DNA from: Burkholderiales bacterium UBA954
GTDB lineage: Bacteria > Pseudomonadota > Gammaproteobacteria > Burkholderiales > Burkholderiaceae_A
NCBI GenBank assembly: GCA_002293155.1
Contig: DBCQ01000043.1
Coordinates: 1-21,543, forward strand
Length of the DNA stretch: 21,543 bases
Direction of reading: 5' to 3'
In this document: in pieces, positions 8,360 through 15,638 of the stretch
Layout of the letters: the number at the start of each line of letters is the position of its first letter
How positions within the stretch are numbered: position 1 is the stretch's first letter
Made by a program: the position numbers and the translations under genes
The notes under the pieces: generated by a model
Databases searched by the model: none
Told to the model about the DNA's origin: nothing
The model's input: the letters and a program-made list of their open reading frames with translations, nothing else

Positions 8360-9280
8360 TTATCTTTTCTGGGAGGAGGTCAGCGGCGCTTGGGTTTTGA
8401 CCCCGAGCGCCGTTTTGAGAGCGGCGGGCGACTCGGCTTCACGCACCGAAGACTTTGCCCGATTGTCTTGGCCAAGGGTCTTAGCGAGATAGGGCAGCGT
8501 ATCCTCAAGTGCAGTCTTTAGGCCAAAGGGGGGGTTGATCACGACCATACCGCTTCCCTGAAGGCCTAGCCCATCGCTCAATGGTCCTCGAACCGTTAAG
8601 GTTGCATGGAGCACAGTCTTGATCGGTAATGTAGAGATCTGTCGGAGAAGGCGCTCGACCTGAAAGCGGCCAATAATCGGATACCACAGCAGATAGACAC
8701 CGGTTGCGAATCGATCAAGCCCTTCACGCAGAGCGGTAATAACATGCTTATAGTCGTCGCGCATTTCATAGGGGGGGTCGATCAGCACGAGCCCGCGTCG
8801 TGCTGCGGGTGGTAGCAGGGCCCGGAGTTGTTGGAAACCGTCTTTACGCTCTGCTTTGACCTGTCGCGGCGAGCCTTTAATGGATAACTGCAGCGGCCCG
8901 ATATCCGAGGGGTGCATTTCGAATGCCCTTAGTCGATCATCTGGACGAAGACACTCTTGAATAATTAATGGAGAGCCCGGTGTATGGGTGAGCCTTCCGG
9001 ATTTATTAAATTTTCTGATTAACTCCAAGTAGCGATTCACCAGTACAGGGGTGGCCGCTTCTTCATCCTTGCCCCAGAGCTTGCCAAGGCCACTGGACCA
9101 CTCCGCCTTATCGCGAACGAGTGGGCTCTTAAGGGCATAGAGCCCGGCGCCGGCATGCGTGTCAATGACAACAAGTGGTGATTCTTTTTTCTGCAGTAGA
9201 TCAAGAGTGGCAATCAGTGTGATGTGTTTCATCACGTCGGCGTGATTGCCAGCATGAAATGCGTGTCGATAAGCAAACAT
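8360..9280 (-). CDS. rlmJ: 23S rRNA (adenine(2030)-N6)-methyltransferase RlmJ
   Basis: RlmJ methylates N6 of A2030 in 23S rRNA using S-adenosylmethionine. The N-terminus (AYRHAFHAGNHADVMKH) is the hallmark of this family. The SAM-binding segment VIDTHAGAGLYAL lies at about residues 38-50, and the N6-methyltransferase catalytic motif DPPY is at 168-171. At 306 residues it is longer than the roughly 280-residue E. coli protein. The surplus is a C-terminal tail (about 275-306) rich in Ser, Ala and Lys that is probably disordered. The start lies 2 bp after the stop of the upstream glycosylase gene and has little Shine-Dalgarno character, so translation is probably coupled to that gene. Confidence 0.95.
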   Translation of the reverse strand: MFAYRHAFHAGNHADVMKHITLIATLDLLQKKESPLVVIDTHAGAGLYALKSPLVRDKAEWSSGLGKLWGKDEEAATPVLVNRYLELIRKFNKSGRLTHTPGSPLIIQECLRPDDRLRAFEMHPSDIGPLQLSIKGSPRQVKAERKDGFQQLRALLPPAARRGLVLIDPPYEMRDDYKHVITALREGLDRFATGVYLLWYPIIGRFQVERLLRQISTLPIKTVLHATLTVRGPLSDGLGLQGSGMVVINPPFGLKTALEDTLPYLAKTLGQDNRAKSSVREAESPAALKTALGVKTQAPLTSSQKR

Positions 9281-9282
9281 TA

Positions 9283-9954
9283 TTAGTAATCAACCGGTTC
9301 GGGATCAAGGCTGCGCCAACAGTACCATGTTGCGACCGATCGCCAAGGCGACCAGATGCTGGCCGTTGCCTTAGCCTGTGCCAGGCTGATTGGAAGTCCA
9401 TCGTAGTAGCGTAGTGAGATCGCTTTCATAAGACCAAGATCAGCGAGTGGTAAAACATCTGTGCGCATCAGCGCAAAAATTAATGCCATTTCTGCGGTCC
9501 ATCGACCCACTCCACGAATTTCCGTAAGCCGTGCAATGACCAACTCATCCTCGAGATGCTGTAAGGTCTGCGCTAAGTCCGGCTGCTCAGTAAAAGCCCG
9601 GGCAAGATCCCCGAGATACTCAATCTTTCGCTTGGATAGTCCAACGCCCTCAAACTGGTCTGAGCCTAACTGGTGCAGCGTGGTGGCCTGAAATGGCTTC
9701 ACCAAGGCCTGCAGACGGCCCCATACGCTTGCAGCTGCTTTGACCGAGATCTGCTGACCCACAATGGCGCGCGCCAGCGTGGTGAAGAGATCTCCTCGGC
9801 TAACGAGTTGCGACCCCGGGTGGGCCGCGATAATGCGGGCCATGACGGGATCTGCGTTCGCGAGGCCCCGACAGGCGGCCTGCCAAGCATTGGGCGAGAG
9901 AGTGGCGGGCAGAGCGTTGGCGGTCATAGATCCAATATAATCGAGGTCTGTCAT
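9283..9954 (-). CDS. DNA-3-methyladenine glycosylase, AlkA-like (HhH-GPD superfamily)
   Basis: This 223-residue base-excision repair enzyme should remove alkylated purines from DNA. The helix-hairpin-helix LTEIRGVGRWTAEMALIF is at about residues 143-160, and the catalytic aspartate is probably Asp172 in PLADLGLMKAI. The conserved N-terminal segment LARAIVGQQISVKAA (60-74) and the end WSPWRSVATWYCWRSLD are family-typical, so the protein looks complete. It is shorter than E. coli AlkA, resembling the compact Mag1-type enzymes. The ATG at 9954 overlaps the divergent dehalogenase ATG by 2 bp. An internal ATG at 9927, which would delete nine residues, is a credible alternative. Neither has a strong ribosome binding site. 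It forms a tight operon with rlmJ. Confidence 0.9.
   Translation of the reverse strand: MTDLDYIGSMTANALPATLSPNAWQAACRGLANADPVMARIIAAHPGSQLVSRGDLFTTLARAIVGQQISVKAAASVWGRLQALVKPFQATTLHQLGSDQFEGVGLSKRKIEYLGDLARAFTEQPDLAQTLQHLEDELVIARLTEIRGVGRWTAEMALIFALMRTDVLPLADLGLMKAISLRYYDGLPISLAQAKATASIWSPWRSVATWYCWRSLDPEPVDY
9936..9941 (+). promoter_or_regulatory. Possible -10 box for the dehalogenase-aceB operon
   Basis: TATAAT matches the sigma-70 -10 consensus exactly and lies 11 bases before the dehalogenase ATG, so a transcript would have only a very short leader. No good -35 element sits 16-18 bases upstream. The box lies inside the 5' end of the glycosylase frame if that gene starts at 9954, but outside it if the gene starts at 9927. 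Confidence 0.3.
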
Positions 9955-10642
9955 GAAACCGTTACCGAGCGCAATTTGTTTTGATGCCTATGGCACCTTG
10001 TTCGATGTGTATTCAGTCGGCCAGTGTGCAGAGGGTCTCTTCCCGGGAATGGGCAGTGCGCTTGCGAGAATGTGGCGCGACAAGCAGGTGGAATACACGC
10101 GCTTGCGCTCAATGGGCCAGCGCTATGAGACATTCTGGTCCATTACGCAGGATAGCCTGGTCTTCTGTGGAGCTGCCCTTGGGCTTGCGATGGGTAAGGC
10201 GGAGGTCAATGCCTTGATGGCGCAGTACGCGTCGTTATCGGGATTTCCAGAAGTTCTGGACACGCTCAAACGTTTAAAGGCGGCAGGATTAAAGTTGGCT
10301 ATTCATTCCAACGGAGATCCCGATATGCTGGGCAAGGCAGTGGCCAGTTCCGGGCTGCAGGGGATATTTGAAACGGTATTGTCGGCCGATGCCGTAAAGC
10401 GTTTCAAGATTGATGCTGCTGTCTATCAGTTAGCACCGGATTATTTTGGCTGCGCTGCAAACGATATTCTGTTTGTGTCGTCAAACGGCTGGGATATCTG
10501 CGGTGCGAGTTGGTTTGGGTTTGAGACATTCTGGGTCAATCGCGCTGGTGCACCCCGAGAGCAGTTAGGGGTCAGCCCAAACCATGAGGCCCAAGACTTA
10601 TCCGCTGTAGCGGATCTGCTGTGTTCTGTTACGACTAAATAA
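9953..10642 (+). CDS. Type II haloacid dehalogenase (L-2-haloacid dehalogenase-like, HAD superfamily)
   Basis: Family members hydrolyse L-2-haloacids to D-2-hydroxyacids through an aspartyl-ester intermediate. The 229-residue protein opens with the type II signature FDAYGTLFDVYSV. All nine residues known to matter in the classic enzyme L-DEX YL can be placed with an offset of one: Asp11 (nucleophile), Thr15, Arg42, Ser119, Lys152, Tyr158, Ser176, Asn178 and Asp181. The only oddity is FKID where most relatives have KP after the lysine. The ATG has GAGGT (9943-9947) a few bases upstream. The gene is 21 bp ahead of aceB on the same strand. Dehalogenation of a haloacetate would yield glycolate, which can feed malate synthase through glyoxylate. 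That link is inference, and the natural substrate may not be halogenated. Confidence 0.9.
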   Translation: MKPLPSAICFDAYGTLFDVYSVGQCAEGLFPGMGSALARMWRDKQVEYTRLRSMGQRYETFWSITQDSLVFCGAALGLAMGKAEVNALMAQYASLSGFPEVLDTLKRLKAAGLKLAIHSNGDPDMLGKAVASSGLQGIFETVLSADAVKRFKIDAAVYQLAPDYFGCAANDILFVSSNGWDICGASWFGFETFWVNRAGAPREQLGVSPNHEAQDLSAVADLLCSVTTK

Positions 10643-10663
10643 TAAATTTATTAGGGAGTTTTT

Positions 10664-12265
10664 ATGGTGGATCGTCTTCCTTCTGGCGTTGAGATCAAGG
10701 GTGAAATCACCCCTGAGTTCGCAGAGATTCTGACTCATGGCGCGCTGGCTTTAGTGGCGCGCCTACATCGCTCGTTTGAATATCGACGTCAAGAGATGCT
10801 CGCCCAGCGTGAGCAGATCGCGAAGCAGTTTGATTTAGGGCTGAGGCCTGATTTTCTGAAGTACACCGCATCGATACGTGAGGCGGACTGGAAGATTGGC
10901 AAATTACCTAAAGACCTACAGTGTCGGCGTGTCGAAATTACGGGCCCGGTCGAGCGCAAGATGGTGATCAATGCCTTGAACTCGGGTGCAGATTCATTTA
11001 TGGCGGATTTTGAAGATTCGAATACGCCCAACTGGCATAACCAGATTCAAGGCCAGATCAACATGCGCGATGCGATTCGCGGAACAATTGAGCTCAACCA
11101 AAACGGGAAAATCTATAAGCTCAAAGACAAGGTAGCGACGCTGCTGGTGCGCCCGCGGGGCTGGCATCTCGATGAAAAGCACGTGTTGGTCAACGGCAGG
11201 CGGGTATCCGGCGGGATTTTTGATATGGCCCTCTACCTCTATCACAACGCTAATGCGCTTTTGGAGAAGGGTTCCGGGCCCTATTTCTATCTCCCAAAAA
11301 TTGAGAGTCACCAAGAGGCCCGGCTGTGGAATGACATCATGTCGATGGCCGAGGCCGAGCTTGGGCTTGCACGCGGCACCATCAAGGCGACCGTGCTGAT
11401 TGAAACCATTACAGCTGCCTTTGAGATGGATGAAATCCTCTATGAGCTTCGCGAACATAGCGCTGGCTTAAATGCCGGGCGTTGGGATTACATTTTCTCC
11501 TGCATTAAGAAGTTTAAGGTTGACCAGGAATTCTGCCTTGCCGACCGCAGTAAGGTCACGATGACCGCCCCCTTTCTTCGAGCCTATGCCTTGTTGCTTT
11601 TGAAGACCTGTCATCGTCGAAACGCGCCGGCAATCGGGGGAATGAGTGCACTAATTCCGATTAAAAACGATCCCGAGAAAAATGCGATCGCCATGCAGGG
11701 CATCATTAATGATAAGAAGCGGGATGCGACAGATGGCTACGATGGCGGCTGGGTTGCCCACCCAGGCCTCGTGGAGGCGGCGATGAAGGAGTTTGTTGCG
11801 GTGCTGGGTGACAAACCCAATCAGATTGAAAAGCAGCGACCCGACGTCAATGTAAGTGCACAGGATCTCTTAGATTTCCAGCCCGAGACACCAATCACCG
11901 AGGCCGGTCTGCGCATGAATATCAATGTAGGAATTCATTACCTGGGGTCTTGGCTTGCCGGTAACGGCTGTGTGCCGATCCACAATCTAATGGAAGACGC
12001 GGCAACGGCCGAGATTTCGCGCTCGCAGGTCTGGCAATGGATAAGATCGCACAAGGGTAAGCTCGAAGGCGGGACGAAGATCACGGCCGAGTTGGTGCGG
12101 GATCTGATTCCTCAGGAGCTTGAAAAGGTAAAGGCGTCGGTTGCTGCCGGTGGCGTTACAGCTCTTGGAACCTATGACCGGGCCGCCAAGATTTTTGAAT
12201 TAATGTCAACGAGCAGGAATTTTGAGGAGTTTCTCACCCTGCCGCTTTACGAAGAGATTGATTAA
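10664..12265 (+). CDS. aceB: Malate synthase A
   Basis: AceB condenses glyoxylate with acetyl-CoA to malate, completing the glyoxylate shunt, in the cytoplasm. At 533 residues it has the length of the short A isoform. The catalytic arginine is probably Arg165 in VRPRGWH (162-168). The Mg2+-binding acidic residues are probably Glu247 (VLIETI) and Asp275 (GRWDY). The general base is probably Asp445 in the invariant segment NLMEDAATAEISR (441-453). FMADFEDSNTPNW (112-124) and GGWVAHPGLV (361-370) are also hallmark segments. The ATG has AGGGAG (10653-10658) upstream at good spacing. It is the second gene of a likely two-gene operon with the dehalogenase. No copy of the aceA-type operator motif is found directly upstream. 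Confidence 0.98.
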   Translation: MVDRLPSGVEIKGEITPEFAEILTHGALALVARLHRSFEYRRQEMLAQREQIAKQFDLGLRPDFLKYTASIREADWKIGKLPKDLQCRRVEITGPVERKMVINALNSGADSFMADFEDSNTPNWHNQIQGQINMRDAIRGTIELNQNGKIYKLKDKVATLLVRPRGWHLDEKHVLVNGRRVSGGIFDMALYLYHNANALLEKGSGPYFYLPKIESHQEARLWNDIMSMAEAELGLARGTIKATVLIETITAAFEMDEILYELREHSAGLNAGRWDYIFSCIKKFKVDQEFCLADRSKVTMTAPFLRAYALLLLKTCHRRNAPAIGGMSALIPIKNDPEKNAIAMQGIINDKKRDATDGYDGGWVAHPGLVEAAMKEFVAVLGDKPNQIEKQRPDVNVSAQDLLDFQPETPITEAGLRMNINVGIHYLGSWLAGNGCVPIHNLMEDAATAEISRSQVWQWIRSHKGKLEGGTKITAELVRDLIPQELEKVKASVAAGGVTALGTYDRAAKIFELMSTSRNFEEFLTLPLYEEID

Positions 12266-12303
12266 GTTAATTGTTGGTCTTGGATCGGCAGGGACGACTG
12301 GTA

Positions 12304-12363
12304 ATGATCGAAGTGCGAGAGATGCTAGAAGAAGATGTTCGAGAGATCGCAAGGTTTCTGTAG
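12304..12363 (+). CDS. Possible 19-codon leader ORF or remnant upstream of the MacA-like gene
   Basis: ATG at 12304 opens a 19-residue frame (MIEVREMLEEDVREIARFL) ending in TAG at 12361-12363, with CAGGGA (12289-12294) upstream. It is in the same frame as the MacA-like GTG start 12 bases after the stop. The peptide resembles the beta1-alpha1 start of GNAT acetyltransferases, so it may be the stump of a deleted gene. It could also be a leader peptide that helps ribosomes reach the weak GTG start, or chance. No known function is claimed. Confidence 0.25.
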   Translation: MIEVREMLEEDVREIARFL

Positions 12364-12375
12364 ACTAGTCCCCCT

Positions 12376-13581
12376 GTGAACACCTCATCCCCACCCGGCG
12401 TTATTCATAAAAAATTCGCGCTCAAGATTGCGCTCCTCGTATTGGCCGCCGTCATCGCATCAGCGGGCTGGTGGTTAACCCGTCAGCCCGAGCAGCCCAA
12501 GTGGGTTACAGTTAAGGTAGACCAAGGCGCGGTTGTTCAGCGGGTGTCGGCTAACGGCACCTTGAACCCGGTCGAGTTGGTGAATGTTGGCACGCAGATC
12601 TCGGGCACAGTCATGAAGCTGTACACCGACTTTAATCGGCCTGTGAAGGCTGGCCAGCTGCTTGCTGAGCTAGACCCCGCTCTGCTTGAGGCGCAGATCC
12701 GTCAGACCGAGGCGAACCTCGCAGGCGCAAAAGCAAACCTGAATAATGCAGAGCTCATACTCAAGCGTAACGAGAATTTGAAGGCCCGTGGTTTCGTCTC
12801 TGACGGCGCGCTCGATGGGTTTCGAAAAGATCTCGAGTCGGCCCGCGCCCAGGTCTTGCAGGTCGAGGCTCAGCTGATGAAAGACCAAACCAACCTGGGC
12901 TATAGCAAGGTCCGCTCACCGATTGATGGCATTGTCGTGAGCCGTGGCATTGATGTCGGTCAGACCGTCGCAGCGAGTTTTCAGACCCCGACGCTTTTTC
13001 AGATCGCGCGCGATCTCCGTCGTATGCAGATTGACACCTCGGTATCGGAAGCCGATGTTGGCTCGATACAAACGGGTCAGCCGGTTCGTTTTACAGTCGA
13101 TTCATTTCGAGAGCAGGACTTCAATGCAAAGGTACGCATGGTCCGCTTAAATCCAACCTCGCAGCAAAACGTTGTGACCTATAACGTGGTCATCGATGTG
13201 GATAACAAAGATGGCATTCTTTTGCCAGGAATGACTGCCCAGGTCTCGATCATGACCAATCGTAAAGATAATGTTGTTCGGGTGCCTGCCGCCGCGTTAA
13301 GGTTTCGCCCCCCTGAGAGCGCGGCCACCCCCTCTCCAACAGGTCCGCAAACAGGCCCGCAGTCGGGTAGCGCGAGTGGTCGGCCTTCTGCGGGGGCACC
13401 CAAGGTCTATCAGGTCACGCCTTCTGGCGGACTCGTTGCGAAAGAAGTCAAAATCGGAATTTCTGATGGCCGCTTTACGGAGGTGCTTGAGGGCTTGGTC
13501 GTTGGCGAAGAGGTCGTGTCGCGGTTGGCATCGACCGCCGCGACGGGCCAGACATCCGGCTTTCGATTTCGCATGTTCTAA
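12376..13581 (+). CDS. MacA-like periplasmic adaptor subunit
   Basis: This 401-residue membrane fusion protein is the adaptor of a MacAB-type tripartite exporter. One TM anchor lies at about residues 14-34. Lipoyl half-motifs are at about 71-99 (VGTQISGTVMKL) and 174-200 (LGYSKVRSPIDGIVVSRG), with a helical hairpin at 101-172 between them. The beta-barrel domain covers about 215-295 and the membrane-proximal domain about 300-390. A Pro/Gly/Ser-rich linker at 311-343 interrupts the membrane-proximal domain. GTG 12376 is the only usable start: an in-frame TAG lies at 12361-12363 and the next methionine is residue 80. It has no clear Shine-Dalgarno sequence. The ATPase gene follows after 3 bp. 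No outer-membrane channel gene is nearby, so a TolC-like partner would be encoded elsewhere. Confidence 0.92.
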   Translation: MNTSSPPGVIHKKFALKIALLVLAAVIASAGWWLTRQPEQPKWVTVKVDQGAVVQRVSANGTLNPVELVNVGTQISGTVMKLYTDFNRPVKAGQLLAELDPALLEAQIRQTEANLAGAKANLNNAELILKRNENLKARGFVSDGALDGFRKDLESARAQVLQVEAQLMKDQTNLGYSKVRSPIDGIVVSRGIDVGQTVAASFQTPTLFQIARDLRRMQIDTSVSEADVGSIQTGQPVRFTVDSFREQDFNAKVRMVRLNPTSQQNVVTYNVVIDVDNKDGILLPGMTAQVSIMTNRKDNVVRVPAAALRFRPPESAATPSPTGPQTGPQSGSASGRPSAGAPKVYQVTPSGGLVAKEVKIGISDGRFTEVLEGLVVGEEVVSRLASTAATGQTSGFRFRMF

Positions 13582-13584
13582 GGC

Positions 13585-14292
13585 ATGACGGCGCCTCTTA
13601 TCCGGCTCGTTGATATCCGTAAACAGTACGAGAGTTCCGATGCGCCGCCTGTTTTGGTGTTGCATGGAATCTCACTCGAGATCGCTGTTGGTGATTTTGT
13701 CTGCCTGATGGGGCAATCGGGCTCAGGAAAATCAACGCTGATGAATATTCTTGGCTGTCTCGATACGCCTACTTCAGGGCAGTATTTTCTGGGTGGAGAG
13801 GCGATTGCTGGAATGTCCTCAGACCGCCTCGCAGCACTGCGAAATAAGAAATTAGGATTTGTATTTCAGGGGTTTAATCTCCTAAAACGTATGTCGGCGG
13901 TCGACAACGTGGCACTACCGCTGATTTATGCCGGTATTGCCCGCTCTGACGCGTTGACGCAGGCTCGCGTGCAACTCGAGCTTATGGGGTTGGGAGCCTT
14001 AAACGACCGATTGCCCAATCAACTCTCGGGCGGACAGCAACAGCGGGTCGCAATTGCTCGTGCCCTCGTGATGAAGCCTTCTGTCTTATTGGCCGATGAA
14101 CCCACTGGTAATCTTGATACGGCAACCTCAAATGAAATTATGTCTTTAATTGGGCGACTGAATCGCGATCAGGGGATCACTGTGATTCTTGTCACGCATG
14201 AGCCTGATATCGCCCGTTTCGGCAAGCGTTTAGTACGGCTGAAAGATGGCTGTGTTGTCTTTGATGGTGCAGTTGATGAGGGGCTTGCATGA
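13585..14292 (+). CDS. ABC transporter ATP-binding protein, MacB-type
   Basis: This 235-residue ATPase corresponds to the N-terminal nucleotide-binding half of MacB, encoded here as a separate gene. Walker A is GQSGSGKST at residues 43-51, the Q-loop glutamine is 95 (FVFQGFNLL), the signature LSGGQ is at 147-151, Walker B VLLADEP is at 167-173 and the switch histidine is 205. The GCLDTPTSG segment after Walker A is characteristic of MacB. It starts 3 bp after the adaptor stop and overlaps the permease start by 4 bp (ATGA), so it should be made in step with its partners. It is clearly distinct in sequence from the ATPase at 1173-1913. Confidence 0.94.
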   Translation: MTAPLIRLVDIRKQYESSDAPPVLVLHGISLEIAVGDFVCLMGQSGSGKSTLMNILGCLDTPTSGQYFLGGEAIAGMSSDRLAALRNKKLGFVFQGFNLLKRMSAVDNVALPLIYAGIARSDALTQARVQLELMGLGALNDRLPNQLSGGQQQRVAIARALVMKPSVLLADEPTGNLDTATSNEIMSLIGRLNRDQGITVILVTHEPDIARFGKRLVRLKDGCVVFDGAVDEGLA

Positions 14293-15512
14293 AGACACCA
14301 CAGGTGATCGAGGAGGCATTTCGCGCCCTCTCAACAAATCGGCTGAGAACATCACTCACGATGCTGGGTGTGATTATCGGTGTCTGTGCGGTGGTGATCA
14401 TGCTCGCGGTGGGGCGGGGAACCCAGTCGATGGTTAACCAGACCATTAGTTCGATGGGAAGTAACCTCTTAGTGGTCTTTCCCGGCTCCCAGACCAGTGG
14501 TGGTGTTCGATTTGGCGCAGGTGCTGCGCAGACCCTCACTGTGGCGGACGCGTCAGCGATTGAATCGGTCTCGGGCGTGCTGCGTGTTGCACCTCTTGTC
14601 ATGCGTAGTTTTCAGCTGGCCTATGGCAACACCAACTGGAGCGCTATGGTGACGGGTGTCACACCAGATTATTTTCCATTGAGATCCTGGGACGCCGAGG
14701 AGGGCGATACCTTCTCTGAAAATGATCTGCGCTCCTATGCGCGGGTGGCAGTGATTGGTAAGACAACATCGCGGCAGTTATTTGGTGAGGAATCGCCCGT
14801 AGGAAAAACCTTACGAATTCGTAATCTTCCCTTTACCGTGATTGGAATTTTATCGGCCAAGGGCCAAAGTCTCGATGGCCGTGATCAGGATGATGCCGTG
14901 TTTATACCGCTCACCACAGCCCGTCAGCAGTTAATTCGCTCGACATTTCCGGGCAGTATCAGCATGATGCTTGTACAGGCGAAATCCGCAGAGACGATGG
15001 CTGAGGCGGAGAGTGCGGTGACAGATTTATTGCGTGTTCGGCATCGGATTGGCCCAAGCCAAGAGAACGACTTTACGATTCGTAACCTGACAGCGATTGC
15101 TGAGACTGCTGCGATTGCCGCTGCAGCGATGGCGCTGCTACTCGGTGCGATCGCCGGGGTCTCTCTTCTGGTGGGCGGTATCGGCATTATGAACATTATG
15201 TTAGTGAGTGTTACTGAGAGAACACGGGAAATCGGTATCCGAATGGCGATTGGCGCGCGACAGCGTGACATCATGCGTCAGTTCTTAATCGAGGCGGTTG
15301 TGATCTGTTTAGCTGGTGGATTTATTGGTGCCACGCTGGCAATTTTCGCGGCATGGGGAATCGCCGCGATCACGGGACTGTTGGTTGAAATCTCGATGCT
15401 ATCGATTGCACTTGCCTTTGGATTTTCCGCAGCAATTGGAATCTTCTTCGGTTGGTATCCGGCAGCCAAAGCATCACGGCTAAAGCCCGTTGATGCATTA
15501 CGGGTGGAGTGA
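14289..15512 (+). CDS. ABC transporter permease, MacB-type
   Basis: This 407-residue protein matches the membrane half of MacB. TM1 is at about residues 22-43, the periplasmic domain at 44-270, TM2 at 275-305, TM3 at 331-356 and TM4 at 368-390. The MacB-specific segment LLVGGIGIMNIMLVSVTERT (294-313), the following REIGIRMAIGAR coupling helix and the end GWYPAAKASRLKPVDALR are intact. The start of the gene (EEAFRALSTNRLRTSLTMLGV) is typical of split MacB permeases. With the adaptor and ATPase it completes the inner-membrane part of a macrolide/peptide-type or lipopeptide exporter. The cargo cannot be deduced from sequence. It ends 27 bp from the 3' end of the convergent tRNA gene. Confidence 0.94.
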   Translation: MKTPQVIEEAFRALSTNRLRTSLTMLGVIIGVCAVVIMLAVGRGTQSMVNQTISSMGSNLLVVFPGSQTSGGVRFGAGAAQTLTVADASAIESVSGVLRVAPLVMRSFQLAYGNTNWSAMVTGVTPDYFPLRSWDAEEGDTFSENDLRSYARVAVIGKTTSRQLFGEESPVGKTLRIRNLPFTVIGILSAKGQSLDGRDQDDAVFIPLTTARQQLIRSTFPGSISMMLVQAKSAETMAEAESAVTDLLRVRHRIGPSQENDFTIRNLTAIAETAAIAAAAMALLLGAIAGVSLLVGGIGIMNIMLVSVTERTREIGIRMAIGARQRDIMRQFLIEAVVICLAGGFIGATLAIFAAWGIAAITGLLVEISMLSIALAFGFSAAIGIFFGWYPAAKASRLKPVDALRVE

Positions 15513-15539
15513 TTTCGGCGCTTAGGAATTTAAAAGAAG

Positions 15540-15616
15540 TGGCGCGGCTGGCAGGAATTGAACCCACGACCCCCTGGTTCGTAGCCAGGTACTCTATCCA
15601 TCTGAGCTACAGCCGC
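15540..15616 (-). tRNA. tRNA-Arg(ACG)
   Basis: The 77-base gene folds into a full cloverleaf. The acceptor stem GCGGCTG pairs perfectly with CAGCCGC, the discriminator is G, and the CCA end is encoded. The D-stem is GCTC/GAGT, the anticodon stem CCTGG/CCAGG with loop CTACGAA (anticodon ACG), and the T-stem GTGGG/CCTGC with loop TTCAATT. A34 would be converted to inosine to read CGU, CGC and CGA. It lies 22 bp downstream of the response regulator on the same strand, so it may be cotranscribed as well as using its own promoter. Confidence 0.97.
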
Positions 15617-15628
15617 CCGAAACCGTAA

Positions 15629-15637
15629 ATTATAGCA
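15629..15637 (-). promoter_or_regulatory. Extended -10 promoter for tRNA-Arg
   Basis: On the minus strand the sequence reads TGCTATAAT, a perfect extended -10 element (TGn plus TATAAT), ending 12 bases before the mature tRNA 5' end. There is no recognisable -35 at the usual distance, but extended -10 promoters can act without one. It sits in the 22-bp gap after the response regulator stop. Confidence 0.5.
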
Positions 15638-15638
15638 G

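Noticed and set aside
13585-15512. Frameshifted or broken full-length MacB
   Set aside because: The ATPase and permease each have complete ends and their own starts, and the 4-bp ATGA overlap is a normal coupling arrangement. This is a genuine split gene pair.
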